Shown here in pieces: positions 32,466 to 41,532 of a stretch of 64,000 nucleotides of DNA (position 1 is its first letter; each line of letters opens with the position of its first letter). Both the position numbers and the translations under genes were made by a program. A model generated the notes under the pieces. That model did no database searches. It had not been told where the DNA came from and saw nothing but the letters and a program-made list of their open reading frames with translations. Origin of the DNA: Saccharothrix algeriensis (GTDB lineage: Bacteria; Actinomycetota; Actinomycetes; Mycobacteriales; Pseudonocardiaceae); NCBI RefSeq assembly GCF_016907655.1, contig NZ_JAFBCL010000001.1, positions 6,296,001-6,360,000 on the forward strand, written 5' to 3'.

Positions 32466-34661
32466 GTGTCAACTCAGGGGTACGAAGACGAGCTGCGGTC
32501 CGAGCGGGACTACGTGGCCGGGCTCTACGAGCGGCTCGACGCCGAGCGCGCGCGGGTGAAGGGCGCGTACGAGGCGGCGTTGCGGGGCACCGGTGGGACC
32601 CCCATGGAGCGGGATTTCGAGGTGCGCGCGCTGGCCAGGGAGGCGAAGCGGCTCGACGTGGCGGACAACGGGCTGTGCTTCGGCCGGCTGGACGGCCTCT
32701 CGGGCGACCGCTCCTACATCGGCCGCATCGGGATCTTCGACGAGGGGGACGAGTACGAACCGGTGCTGCTCGACTGGCGGGCGCCGGCGTCGCGCCCCTT
32801 CTACGTCGCCACCGCCGCCAACCCGGAGGGGATGCGCCGCCGCCGCCAGTTCCACGCGCGGGGCCGCCGGGTGGTCGACTTCACCGACGAGGTGCTCGGC
32901 CGCCCCGACGGGCGGGAGCGCGGCGACGCCGCCCTGCTCGCGGCGGTCGACGCGCCGCGCGGCGAGGGGATGCGCGACATCGTGGCGACGATCCAGGCCG
33001 AGCAGGACGAGGTCATCCGGCTCGACCACCCCGGCGTGCTGGTGATCGAGGGCGGTCCGGGGACCGGGAAGACGGTGGTGGCGCTGCACCGCGTCGCCTA
33101 CCTGCTCTACACCCAGCGGGAGCGGATGGAGCGGCACGGCGTGCTCGTGGTCGGGCCCAACCCGGCGTTCCTGCACCACATCGGCCGCGTCCTGCCGTCC
33201 CTGGGCGAGTCCGACGTGGTGTTCACGACCCCCGGCGGCCTCGTGCCGGGCCTGCGCGCCACCGCCGAGGACACCCCGGAGGTCGCGCGGCTCAAGGGGT
33301 CGCTGGAGATCCTCGACGTGCTCGCGGCGGCGGTCGCCGACCGGCAGCGGCTGCCCGAGCGGCCCGTGCCGGTCGAACTCGGCGGTGTCGCGGGGCGCGT
33401 CGACGCCGAGACCGCGCAGTGGGCCAGGGAGGAGGCGCGGGCGAGCGGCCTGCCGCACAACGAGGCCCGCGCCGTGTTCACCGAGGTCATCACCTACGTG
33501 CTCACCGAACGGGCCATCGCGCGGATCGGCCGGGGCTGGCTGACCAGGCAGGACCGCGCGGGGTGGGAGCGGCTGCGCGCGGACCTGGTCGAGGAGCTGG
33601 CGCAGGACGGGGCGTTCACCGCCGTGCTCGACGAGCTGTGGCCGGTGCTGACGCCGCAAGCGGTGCTGGCGCGGCTCTACACGTCCCCCGAGCGGCTGCG
33701 GGCGGCCGGGGCCGACCCCGCGCTGCTGCGCTCCGACGGCGAAGCCTGGACGGTGTCGGACGTGCCGCTGCTGGACGAACTGGTCGACCTGCTGGGCCGC
33801 GACCGGCCGGCCGACCGGGCCGCCGAGCGGGAGCGGGAGCGGGAGGCCCGGTACGCCGCCGAGGTGCTCGACGGCCTCGTCGGCCGCCAGGACTCGATGG
33901 ACGACGAGGACCACCTGTTCGCCACGGACCTGCTCCACGCCGAGGACCTGGCGGACCGCGTCCTGGAGCGCGACACCCGCGAACTGGTCGAACGCGCCGC
34001 GGCCGACCGGGACTGGACCTACCGGCACGTCGTGGTGGACGAGGCCCAGGAACTGTCCGAAATGGACTGGCGGGTGCTGATGCGCCGCTGCCCGGGGCGG
34101 TCCTTCACGGTGGTCGGCGACCTCGCCCAACGCCGGTCGGCCGCGGGCGCGACGTCGTGGGCCGCCGTGCTGGAACCGTACGTGCCCGGCCGCTGGGTCT
34201 ACCGGCCGCTGACGGTGAACTACCGCACCCCGGCGGAGGTCATGGCGGTCGCCGCCGCCCTGCTGGCCGACTTCGCCCCGGACGTCCGACCCCCGGACTC
34301 GGTCCGCGCCTGCGGCGTCCGACCGTGGTCCAGGCGGGTCACCGAGGACGAACTGCCCGCCGCCGTCGAGGAGTTCACCCGGGAGGAAGCCGCGCGCGAG
34401 GGCACCAGCGTCGTGATCGGCCCGCCGGGCGTGCCGGGGGCGGTGCCGGCGTCGGAGACCAAGGGCCTGGAGTACGACGCCGTCCTGGTCGTGGAACCGG
34501 GGCGGATCCTCGCCGACGGCCCGCGCGGCGCGGCCGAGCTGTACGTGGCGCTCACCCGGGCCACCCAACGCCTCGGCGTCCTGCACCGGGACCCCCTGCC
34601 GGCGGCCCTGTCGGGCCTGGTGGAACCGGGAGCACCCGCCCGGTCGGGCGACCGGCGGTAG
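32466..34661 (+). CDS. HelD-like RNA polymerase recycling ATPase
   Basis: A 731-residue UvrD/Rep-like superfamily 1 ATPase of the HelD type. The N-terminal coiled coil (1-60: DELRSERDYVAGLYERLDAERARVKGAYEAAL) would reach into RNA polymerase. It is followed by YIGRIGIFDEGDEYEPVLLDWRAPASRPFY, a HelD hallmark. Walker A is EGGPGTGKTVVALHR (about 195-210), Walker B VVVDEAQELSEMDW (about 525), and the C-terminal motif VALTRATQRL closes the second RecA domain. HelD releases stalled polymerase; the Streptomyces relative HelR lowers rifamycin sensitivity. GTG start after GAGGGG. A TTGACA at 32370 lies upstream, but no -10 partner was recognised. Confidence 0.9.
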   Translation: MSTQGYEDELRSERDYVAGLYERLDAERARVKGAYEAALRGTGGTPMERDFEVRALAREAKRLDVADNGLCFGRLDGLSGDRSYIGRIGIFDEGDEYEPVLLDWRAPASRPFYVATAANPEGMRRRRQFHARGRRVVDFTDEVLGRPDGRERGDAALLAAVDAPRGEGMRDIVATIQAEQDEVIRLDHPGVLVIEGGPGTGKTVVALHRVAYLLYTQRERMERHGVLVVGPNPAFLHHIGRVLPSLGESDVVFTTPGGLVPGLRATAEDTPEVARLKGSLEILDVLAAAVADRQRLPERPVPVELGGVAGRVDAETAQWAREEARASGLPHNEARAVFTEVITYVLTERAIARIGRGWLTRQDRAGWERLRADLVEELAQDGAFTAVLDELWPVLTPQAVLARLYTSPERLRAAGADPALLRSDGEAWTVSDVPLLDELVDLLGRDRPADRAAEREREREARYAAEVLDGLVGRQDSMDDEDHLFATDLLHAEDLADRVLERDTRELVERAAADRDWTYRHVVVDEAQELSEMDWRVLMRRCPGRSFTVVGDLAQRRSAAGATSWAAVLEPYVPGRWVYRPLTVNYRTPAEVMAVAAALLADFAPDVRPPDSVRACGVRPWSRRVTEDELPAAVEEFTREEAAREGTSVVIGPPGVPGAVPASETKGLEYDAVLVVEPGRILADGPRGAAELYVALTRATQRLGVLHRDPLPAALSGLVEPGAPARSGDRR

Positions 34662-34671
34662 GGGCGGCGAC

Positions 34672-34711
34672 CCGCGCGCGGCCGGGCGGGGGCGGACCCG
34701 GCCGCGCGCGG
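34672..34711. terminator. Strong hairpin after helD
   Basis: A perfect 15-bp stem (CCGCGCGCGGCCGGG / CCCGGCCGCGCGCGG) with a 10-base loop starts 10 bases after the HelD stop. It lies between convergent genes and could serve both. There is no T run, which is common for terminators in high-G+C actinomycetes. Confidence 0.7.
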
Positions 34712-34816
34712 ACCTCCCGCTTGCGCCTCCCGGCACACCGGGCGCCTTCTCGTTCCCCGCACCGGATCGATTCGGTGGTTGGTCGCGGCGGTCGGCCGTT
34801 GCCGGTCCGCGGGCGC

Positions 34817-35455
34817 TCAGGGGGGTGGCGGCCCCGCGGTTTCCGGCAGGTGCGCCGCGACCACCTCCGAGTCGACCCGCCAACCCAGCGACTCGTACAG
34901 GCGACGGCCCTCGACCGTGCTGACGAGAACCGCGACAACCGCGCCGCGCACCTTCGCGTGCACGCCGATCGTGCTCATCACGTGCCGGCCCAGGCCGCGC
35001 CGCCGGTGTGCGGGCTCTGTCACGACCTGGTCCACCACGGCCACCCCGCCGTGCACCGCGAACCGGCCGCGCGCGGCTCGCGCGCCGTCCGAGGCGACCA
35101 CGACAACCTCGTGGAACCCGTGCTCGCGCACGAGCCCGGTGCGGTACCCGGCCGGCGCGGCGACCGGTCCACCGCTCCCGCGCAGGGCGGTGCTCATCAG
35201 GAACTCCGGTTCGTCCAGCACCCAGCGGGGGTCGAGCAGCGGGGCCACGGCCTCGCGCCGCCCGCAGACCTTGAGCCACGTGCCCGGCTCCGCCGCCGCC
35301 CGCTCCCGCACCGACTCCGTGCCGGGCAGCACGAACCGGACGCGGTGGCCCGGCACGCCCACGTCGATCCGGAACCCGTCGGCCTCCTCGACCGGTTCCG
35401 GCGCGCCCCTGCACGACGACCAGCCCCGCACCCATTCCCGCACGCGCTGCTCCAC
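34817..35455 (-). CDS. GNAT-family N-acetyltransferase
   Basis: A 212-residue acetyltransferase. The C-terminal GNAT fold is clear: VVDQVVTEPAHRRRGLGRHVMSTI (acetyl-CoA motif R-x-x-G-x-G, about 145-165), then VLVSTVEGRRLYESLGWRV. The N-terminal 100 residues (RFVLPGTESVRERAAAEPGTWL) form an unusual front half seen in some actinobacterial GNATs. The GTG at 35455 is 3 bases downstream of the stop of the HNH nuclease gene, so both are probably one transcript. The substrate is unknown. Confidence 0.87.
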   Translation of the reverse strand: MEQRVREWVRGWSSCRGAPEPVEEADGFRIDVGVPGHRVRFVLPGTESVRERAAAEPGTWLKVCGRREAVAPLLDPRWVLDEPEFLMSTALRGSGGPVAAPAGYRTGLVREHGFHEVVVVASDGARAARGRFAVHGGVAVVDQVVTEPAHRRRGLGRHVMSTIGVHAKVRGAVVAVLVSTVEGRRLYESLGWRVDSEVVAAHLPETAGPPPP

Positions 35456-35458
35456 CGG

Positions 35459-36757
35459 TCAGCAGCCCCCACTCCCGACCGGGGCGCCGGGCTGCCGCTC
35501 CGCCGTCGCGGCGTTCGCCCGCTGCGCTTCGACGACGCCCCGGAGTTCGGCCGGGGTGAGCCAGCGCGTGCCGCGGTGGACCATCCGGTGGCAGTTCGCG
35601 CACAGCACCGCCAAGTCCTGCAACTTCGTGGTGGTCTCGCCCGAGACGTGCAGCGGCACGACGTGGTGGCACTCGGCGTACCCCTCGCCCCTGGCGCCGT
35701 AGGCGCGGTGGAAGTCGAACCCGCACACCTCGCACCTCAGGGCGCCGTGCTCGCGGAGGGCCTCGGCGAGCTTCTTCCTGCGCAGGCGCGGATCACGCTC
35801 CCGGCGCAGGTGCCTGCGCTCCAGCAACCGCCCCTCCCGCGCCGCTCCCTCGTCGTCGACCACTTCGTCGGCGTCGGGCAGGTCGTCGAAGTCACCGGCC
35901 GCGACACCGGCGCGCAGCTGCGCGGCGCAGGCGTGCATCTCCTGCGGGCGGTCCAGGAACGCCTGCAACACCTCGCGGTCGAGCCGGCCGCCGTTGGTGT
36001 GCCGGCGCACCGAGTCCGGGTGCCGGGTGGCGATGTCGGCCATCTTCCGGCGCACGCTGCTCGGGCTGCGGAACTTCGGGCCGCGCACCGCGGTCGGGTG
36101 GACGGGCAGTGACCGCAGCACCTCCGACAGCTCGACCACCAGCGGGTTCTCCGAGGGCAGCTCGTGCCACCCGTTGCGGGCGACCAGGTCGCAGGCCAGG
36201 ACCAGCTCGTCCCACGCCCACGCCGGGTCCCTCCCCGGGGAGCCGCCCGCCGTGCTCGTGCCACCCGCGCCCGAGCCGGCCGGGTCGCTGTCGTCCAGAC
36301 CGGTCAGCTGCCGCGCTTCGGCCGCCGGGCCGTCGTGGAAGAACCGGTCGAGCAGCGCCCGGACCACCTCCGCCCGGACCACCGGGTCGGCGGTGAGCCG
36401 GTCGTGGAGCTCCACCGGCAGCCCACCCCGAGGGTCGTGCTCCTTCAGCCACCTCAACGGGACCGAGCCGTGCGCACGGGGCGCCTCCGCCCCCGCGTCC
36501 GCCAGCTCCCACCACCGCGTCCCGGCCAACGCCACGAACGGGTACTCCGGCGTCGGGCGGCTCCCCTCGCGCCCCAGCGCCACGAACAACGGCCGCAACT
36601 GCCCCTGCGCCTCGGACCAGCGCACCAACCGCGGCAACCCGCGCGCGGCCCTGCCAATCGCCCACAACAACAAGATCCCCTGGTGCCGCACAGGCCGCTC
36701 CGGAGCACCGGCCGGAGCCAGCTCGTCGACCATCGCCACCAAGTCCCCAGCCGCCAC
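35459..36757 (-). CDS. HNH restriction endonuclease, predicted sulfur-binding (type IV) kind
   Basis: A 432-residue nuclease. Residues about 15-100 (PVRHQGILLLWAIGRAARG and PEYPFVALAGTRWWEL) resemble the sulfur-binding domain of ScoMcrA-type enzymes, which recognise phosphorothioate DNA; that assignment is from memory of the motif. The middle (185-260) contains ENPLVVELSEVLRSLP and SVRRKMADIATRHP. The C-terminal HNH domain (about 340-397) is complete: CEVCGFDF, ECHHVVPLHVSGET and LCANCHRMVH. It should cut modified incoming DNA. The GTG at 36757 is preferred, since GGGGAGG lies 6 bases upstream; an earlier GTG at 36772 overlaps that site. No modification genes are nearby, consistent with type IV. 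Confidence 0.83.
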   Translation of the reverse strand: MAAGDLVAMVDELAPAGAPERPVRHQGILLLWAIGRAARGLPRLVRWSEAQGQLRPLFVALGREGSRPTPEYPFVALAGTRWWELADAGAEAPRAHGSVPLRWLKEHDPRGGLPVELHDRLTADPVVRAEVVRALLDRFFHDGPAAEARQLTGLDDSDPAGSGAGGTSTAGGSPGRDPAWAWDELVLACDLVARNGWHELPSENPLVVELSEVLRSLPVHPTAVRGPKFRSPSSVRRKMADIATRHPDSVRRHTNGGRLDREVLQAFLDRPQEMHACAAQLRAGVAAGDFDDLPDADEVVDDEGAAREGRLLERRHLRRERDPRLRRKKLAEALREHGALRCEVCGFDFHRAYGARGEGYAECHHVVPLHVSGETTTKLQDLAVLCANCHRMVHRGTRWLTPAELRGVVEAQRANAATAERQPGAPVGSGGC

Positions 36758-36873
36758 CACACGCCTCCCCACTAGGTTGACGACAGCATAGGAACCACCA
36801 CCGACAGCGGACCGGATCGCCGAGCCGCGCCACGGCGCGCCGCCGGGGTCGACGGACGAGGAGGAGACCGGGG

Positions 36874-37671
36874 TTGAGCACCGGATCGAGCGGGCAGGCC
36901 GTGGAGCAGGTGCTCACGGGCGGGCTCAACGAGGTCGTCCGCGTCGGCGACACCGTCCGCCGCAGGCGCGGCCCGTGGAGCGAGCGGGTCACGGCGCTGG
37001 TGCGGCACCTCGAACGGGTGGGTTTCCGGCAGGCGCCGCGGTTCATCCGCGCGGAGGGCGACTTCGAGGTGCTGGAATTCCTGCCGGGCGAGGTCGGCTC
37101 CTACCCGCTGACCCCCGCCGCCCGCAGCACCACCGCGCTGGTCTCCGCGGCGAGGCTGCTGCGCGGCTACCACGACGCGACGGCCGACATCGCGACGAGC
37201 ATGCCCGGCGGCTGGATGCTCGCCGACCACGAGCCCGCCGAGGTGATCTGCCACGGCGACTTCGCGCCCTACAACTGCGTGCTGCGCGGCGAGGAGGTCG
37301 TGGGCCTCATCGACTTCGACACCGCGCACCCCGGCCCGAGGTCCCGCGACCTCGGGTACGCGGTCTACCGGTTCGCGCCGCTGACCGACCCGGCGAACGA
37401 GGACGGCTTCGGCACGGTCGGGGAGCAGGCCGCGCGGGCCGGGCTGTTCTGCGACAGCTACGGCCTGACCGACCCCGCCGCCCGCGCCGCCGTGATCACC
37501 GCCGCCGTCGACCGGCTGCGCGACCTCGTGGAGCACATGCGCGCCCAAGCGGCGGCCGGGCACGAGGGCTTCGCCGCGCACGTCGCCGACGGCCACGACG
37601 AGCTGTACCTGCGCGACATCGCCCACATCGAGGCCAACGCCGCCGCGTTCGCCGCCGCGCCGGCGGGGTGA
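36874..37671 (+). CDS. Aminoglycoside phosphotransferase-family kinase
   Basis: A 265-residue APH-fold small-molecule kinase. The catalytic Brenner loop is CHGDFAPYNCVL (about 129-140), followed by the metal-binding GLIDFDTAHPGPRSRDLGYAVYRF. The N-terminal lobe is short (LTGGLNEVVRVGDTVRRR), as in choline or homoserine kinase-like members. The start is the TTG at 36874, since GAGGAG ends 7 bases upstream and no ATG or GTG is better placed. The phosphate acceptor is unknown; resistance cannot be assumed, because most APH-like genes in actinomycetes are metabolic. Confidence 0.88.
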   Translation: MSTGSSGQAVEQVLTGGLNEVVRVGDTVRRRRGPWSERVTALVRHLERVGFRQAPRFIRAEGDFEVLEFLPGEVGSYPLTPAARSTTALVSAARLLRGYHDATADIATSMPGGWMLADHEPAEVICHGDFAPYNCVLRGEEVVGLIDFDTAHPGPRSRDLGYAVYRFAPLTDPANEDGFGTVGEQAARAGLFCDSYGLTDPAARAAVITAAVDRLRDLVEHMRAQAAAGHEGFAAHVADGHDELYLRDIAHIEANAAAFAAAPAG

Positions 37672-37689
37672 CCGGGGGGTGGTGCGGTG

Positions 37690-38047
37690 ACCCGCCGGTC
37701 ACCCTGCCGGCGGGTCGGCGACCCGTCGCCGCGCTCCCGGCCCGGTCGCGGATCGCCGGGTCCAGGGCGCGCAGCACGGTCTCGACCGCGTCGGGCGACT
37801 CGCCGATCCCGGCCGGCTCGACGGTGGGGTGCTTCCGCACCACCACGTCGTCGGCGTGCGGCAGGGCGGCGTGCAGCGGGGCTGCGTGCAGCGCCGGCTG
37901 CGTGCGCAGCTCCGCCCGGGACTCGGCCGGGCGCGGCGCCGACGCCGCCGCGCGGTCGAAGACCTCGCGGTGCCCCGGTGCTCCAGCGCCGACACCGCCT
38001 GCGCCCACGCCGCGCGGTAGCGGTCCGCGACGTCGGGCGCGGACCGC
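37690..38047 (-). pseudogene. Possible frameshifted gene remnant
   Basis: The 376 bases between the APH-like gene and the osmolyte transporter hold protein-like sequence on the minus strand in two frames. From 38045 it reads ERSAPDVADRYRAAWAQAVS ALEHRG; near 37985 the sense shifts to another frame, HREVFDRAAASAPRPAESRAEL, then DDVVVRKHPTVEPAGIGESP and DAVETVLRALDPAIRDRA. Codon third positions are G/C-biased in both parts. No start, family or proper stop was found (the second frame stays open into the APH gene). It could be a decayed C-terminal fragment or chance. Confidence 0.33.
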
Positions 38048-39031
38048 TCAGGAGTCCGGGTTCGTCACGAAACCCTTGTCCACCAACCAGTCCCGGGCGA
38101 CCACGGCCGGGTCGCGGCCCTCGACGTCCACCTCGGCGTTGAGCCGGCGGATCGTGTCGTTGTCCAGCTCCGCGACGACCGGCGCCATGACCTCCGCGAT
38201 CCGCGGGTGCGCGTCGGCGAACTCGTCGCGCAGCACGATCGCGGCGTTGTACTGCGGGAAGAACCGCCTGTCGTCCTCCAGCACCACGAGGTTCAGCCCG
38301 AGGATCCGGCCGTCGGTGGTGAACACCTCGCCGAAGTTGCACGACCCCTGCGCGGTCGCGGTGTAGATCGTGCCGATGCCGAACGTCTTGACCTCCACCG
38401 AACCCGGGTCGAACCCGTAGGCCCGGGCCACCCCCGGGAACCCGTCGTTGCGGCTGGCGAACTCGGTCTCCAGGCAGAACACGCCCTCGCCGGGGTCGCG
38501 GCGGATCAGCTCGGCCATGTCGGACGTGGTCCGCAGGCCGTGCTCGCGGGCGTAGGTCTCGGTGACGGCGAACGCGTAGGTGTTGTTCACCGCCGCGTAC
38601 TCCAGCCACCGCAGGCCGTTGCGGGCGAGGTCGGCGTCGCGCACGGCCTCGTACTGCGCCCGCTCGCCCGGGACCGGCTCGGTGTTGCCCAGGTAGCTGA
38701 TCCAGCCGGTGCCGGTGTAGTCCCAGGACAGGTCGATGTCGCCGGTGATCAGCGCCTGGCGGGAGCTGTTGGAGCCCTGGATGTTGGTCATGTCCCGCAC
38801 CTCGGCGCCGGCCGCGGTCAGCGCGACCTCGGCGATGTAGCCCAGGACCTGGTTCTCGGTGAAGTCCTTGGACCCCACCGCGACGGCCACCCCGGACAGC
38901 TCCGGCGCCGGCCGGATCGAGCCGGGGCCCACCTCGAACGGCAGCGCGAACGAGGACTCCAGGCCGCACCCGGACGCCAGCAGCGCCGTGGCGGCCACCA
39001 GCGCGACCAGCCGCCGCCGCTGCCCGCTCAC
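38048..39031 (-). CDS. OpuCC/ProX-type osmolyte-binding lipoprotein
   Basis: A 327-residue extracytoplasmic solute-binding protein. The lipobox LLASGC (Cys near residue 19) predicts a lipid anchor. The body is the OpuAC/ProX fold: VAVGSKDFTENQVLGYIAEV, DIDLSWDYTGTGWISYLG and FTTDGRILGLNLVVLEDDRRFFPQYN. It should bind glycine betaine, carnitine, choline or a similar compatible solute and pass it to the two permeases. The GTG overlaps the upstream permease stop (GTGA). It is the last gene of the four-gene operon. Confidence 0.93.
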   Translation of the reverse strand: MSGQRRRLVALVAATALLASGCGLESSFALPFEVGPGSIRPAPELSGVAVAVGSKDFTENQVLGYIAEVALTAAGAEVRDMTNIQGSNSSRQALITGDIDLSWDYTGTGWISYLGNTEPVPGERAQYEAVRDADLARNGLRWLEYAAVNNTYAFAVTETYAREHGLRTTSDMAELIRRDPGEGVFCLETEFASRNDGFPGVARAYGFDPGSVEVKTFGIGTIYTATAQGSCNFGEVFTTDGRILGLNLVVLEDDRRFFPQYNAAIVLRDEFADAHPRIAEVMAPVVAELDNDTIRRLNAEVDVEGRDPAVVARDWLVDKGFVTNPDS

Positions 39032-39783
39032 CGCAGCCCCTTCGGCCCGAGGAAGGTCTCCGCGACGGCGCCGAGCCAGTCGACCAGCAGGGCGAGCCCG
39101 ACGGCCAGCACCGCGCCGGTAACCAGCACCGGGACGCGGGCGAGCTTGTAGCCGGTGTCGATCAGCAGGCCCAGCCCGCCGCCGTTGACGAACACCGCCA
39201 GGGTGGCCACCCCGACCGCGTGCACCAGCGCGGTGCGCAGCCCGGCCAGGATCAGCGGCACCGCCAGGGGCAGCTCGACGCGGCGCAGCACGGTCGCCGC
39301 GGACATGCCGATCCCGCGCCCGGCGTCGACCAGCGCCGGGTCGACGCCCTGGAGGCCGACCACGGTGTTGCGCAGCACCGGGAGCAGTGTGTAGAAGGCG
39401 ATCGGCAGCACCGCCGCCCACAGCCCCTCCAACCCCGACACCAGGAAGAACAGCACCAGGATGCCGATGGCCGGCGACGCCTGGCCGATGGTGGCGATGC
39501 CGAGGAACACCGGCGCCGCGCGGCGCGCCCACCGGCGGGTCAGCACCACGCCCAGCGGGACGGCCACCACCAGGACCAGCGCGGTCACCACGAGGCTGAT
39601 CACCAGGTGGTCCCGGGTGGCCGACACCAGCGCCGGCCCGTTGAGGCTCTGCCGCTCGATCGAGTCGAGGTCCCGCGAGAACGCCCAGGCCAGCACCCCG
39701 CCGACCAGCGCCACCACGGCCAGCGGCTGGACCAGCAGCCGCGCCCGGTCGGCGCGCCGCCGCTGCCGCACCGCGGCCGTCAC
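39028..39783 (-). CDS. Osmolyte ABC transporter permease (OpuCB/D-type)
   Basis: A 251-residue membrane protein with about six helices. The binding-protein-dependent permease loop reads GVDPALVDAGRGIGMSAATVLRRVELPLAVPLILAG, where the EAA-like motif contacts the ATPase. It differs from the first permease by an extra N-terminal helix (LAVVALVGGVLAWAFS) and an outer loop (SRDLDSIERQSLNGPALVSA). Its GTG overlaps the ATPase stop. It works with the permease at 40882-41532 as a heterodimeric channel. Confidence 0.93.
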   Translation of the reverse strand: MTAAVRQRRRADRARLLVQPLAVVALVGGVLAWAFSRDLDSIERQSLNGPALVSATRDHLVISLVVTALVLVVAVPLGVVLTRRWARRAAPVFLGIATIGQASPAIGILVLFFLVSGLEGLWAAVLPIAFYTLLPVLRNTVVGLQGVDPALVDAGRGIGMSAATVLRRVELPLAVPLILAGLRTALVHAVGVATLAVFVNGGGLGLLIDTGYKLARVPVLVTGAVLAVGLALLVDWLGAVAETFLGPKGLR

Positions 39784-40892
39784 GAGCCCGGCTCCGCGTG
39801 GTCCTCGCGCAGCTTGCGCACCGCGCCGATCACGGTGTCCATCTCCACCAGGCCGACGTACTCCCCGCGCGCCCCGGTGACCACCGCCGCGCCGCCCTCG
39901 GTGAGGATCGCCTCCAGGGCGTCCTGCAGCGTCGAGCGCAGCGACACCGAGTCGCCGACCGGTCGGGGCTGCCCGGGGTGGCGGACGTGCGCCCAGCCCA
40001 CCGGCCGGTCGCGGGCGTCGAGCAGCAGGGCGTGGTCGCGGCCGGACCCGAGCAGCCTGCGGCGGACCTCGGCGGGGTCGTCGGTCACCCGCGCGGTCAC
40101 CGCCGAGCCCAGCTCGACCTCGCGCACCCGGCGCAGCCGCAGCTGCTTGAGCGACGCGCCCGCGCCGACGAACCCGGCGACCGTGTCGTCGGCCGGGTTG
40201 GCCAGGACGGCCTCCGGGACGTCGTACTGGAGCACCCGCGACCGCGGGCCGAGCACCGCGATCCGGTCGCCGATCTTGACCGCCTCGTCGAAGTCGTGCG
40301 TGACGAACACGATCGTCTTGCGCAGCTCCGCCTGCAGCCGCATCAGCTCGTCCTGCAGGTTGCCGCGGGTGATCGGGTCGACCGCGCCGAACGGCTCGTC
40401 CATCAGCAGCACCGGCGGGTCCGCCGCCAGCGCCCGCGCGACGCCCACCCGCTGCTGCTGGCCGCCGGAGAGCTGCCGGGGGTGGCGGTCGCGGAACTCG
40501 GCCGGGTCCAGCCCCACCAGGTCCAGCATCTCGTCCACCCGGTCGGCGACCCGCGACCTGGACCACCCCAACAGCCCCGGCACCGTGGCAACGTTCTGCC
40601 CGACGGTCAGGTGCGGGAACAGCCCGGCCTGCTGGATGGCGTAGCCGATGCCGCGGCGCAGGTGGTCGGGGTTCAGCGACCGGGTGTCCACGCCGTCGAG
40701 GGTGATCCGGCCCGACGTCGGCTCGATCAACCGGTTGATCATCCGCATGGTGGTGGTCTTGCCGCAGCCCGACGGGCCGACCAGGACCACCGTCTCGCCC
40801 GCCCGGATGGTCATGCTGACCGAGTCGACCGCCGGGGCGGCGACGCCGGGGTAACGCTTGGTCACGTCGATCAGCTCGATCTCACCGGCCAC
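39780..40892 (-). CDS. Osmolyte ABC transporter ATPase with CBS pair (OpuCA/ProV-type)
   Basis: A 370-residue ATPase. Walker A is VGPSGCGKTTTMRMINRL, the Q-loop IGYAIQQAGLFPHLTV, the signature QLSGGQQQRVGVARAL, Walker B LLMDEPFGAVDPITR and the switch His FVTHDFDEA. All match the OpuCA/ProV group. Residues 250-360 resemble a pair of CBS domains (VELGSAVTARVTDDPAEVRRRL and DALEAILTEGGAAVVTGARGEYVGLV), which in OpuA-type transporters sense ionic strength and gate transport. The GTG start overlaps the upstream permease by 11 bases. Confidence 0.94.
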   Translation of the reverse strand: MAGEIELIDVTKRYPGVAAPAVDSVSMTIRAGETVVLVGPSGCGKTTTMRMINRLIEPTSGRITLDGVDTRSLNPDHLRRGIGYAIQQAGLFPHLTVGQNVATVPGLLGWSRSRVADRVDEMLDLVGLDPAEFRDRHPRQLSGGQQQRVGVARALAADPPVLLMDEPFGAVDPITRGNLQDELMRLQAELRKTIVFVTHDFDEAVKIGDRIAVLGPRSRVLQYDVPEAVLANPADDTVAGFVGAGASLKQLRLRRVREVELGSAVTARVTDDPAEVRRRLLGSGRDHALLLDARDRPVGWAHVRHPGQPRPVGDSVSLRSTLQDALEAILTEGGAAVVTGARGEYVGLVEMDTVIGAVRKLREDHAEPGS

Positions 40893-41532
40893 GGATCCCC
40901 CTGGGTGTGGTGTGGCGGCCGATCAGCGCGAAGACCCCGTCCAGCAGCAGCGCCAGCACGACGACGCCGAGCGTTCCCGCGATGGCCTGGTTGGTGGCGT
41001 TGGCGCTGCCCGCCCTGGTCAGCCCGGCGAAGATCTCCACGCCGAGCCCGGGGCCGCGGACGTAGGCGGCGATCGCCGCGATGCCCATCAGCATCTGGGC
41101 GGCGACCCGCGTGCCGGTGAGGATCGCCGGCCACGCCAGGCGCAGCTCGACCCTGGTCAGCACGCCGAGCCGGCTCATCCCGACGCCCCGCGCCGCGTCC
41201 CGCACGGCGCCGTCCACCCCGGCCAGCCCCACGATCGTGTTGCGCACGATCGGCAGCAGCCCGTACAGCACGAGCGCGACGACGGTCGGCTCCGCCCCCA
41301 GGCCCAGCACCGGGATGAGCAGCCCGAGCAGCGCGAACGAGGGGATCGTGAGGATCGCGCTGGTCAGCGCGGTGGCGATGGAGGAGCCCAGCGGGCTGCG
41401 GTGGACCGCGACCCCGATGCCCACGCCGATGGCCACGGCGATCAGCGTGCACTGCACCACGGCGCTGACGTGCAGCAGGGATTCCACCAGCAGCCGGTTC
41501 CACCGGTCGGCCACGAACTCCCAGAAGCTCAC
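40882..41532 (-). CDS. Osmolyte ABC transporter permease (OpuCB/D-type), first gene
   Basis: A 216-residue permease with about five or six membrane helices. It begins with the family-typical FWEFVADRWNRLLVESLLHV. The cytoplasmic loop reads GVDGAVRDAARGVGMSRLGVLTRVELRLAWPAILTG, the ATPase contact. It is the first gene of the permease-ATPase-permease-binding protein operon. The GTG at 41532 is chosen because family similarity begins there; an upstream extension to 41655 is Arg/Pro-rich and unconvincing. The promoter must lie in the 540 bases upstream. Confidence 0.9.
   Translation of the reverse strand: MSFWEFVADRWNRLLVESLLHVSAVVQCTLIAVAIGVGIGVAVHRSPLGSSIATALTSAILTIPSFALLGLLIPVLGLGAEPTVVALVLYGLLPIVRNTIVGLAGVDGAVRDAARGVGMSRLGVLTRVELRLAWPAILTGTRVAAQMLMGIAAIAAYVRGPGLGVEIFAGLTRAGSANATNQAIAGTLGVVVLALLLDGVFALIGRHTTPRGIRGR

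Noticed and set aside
32469..35735. 1088-codon minus-strand frame opposite HelD
   Set aside because: Antisense shadow; HelD motifs on the plus strand are unambiguous.
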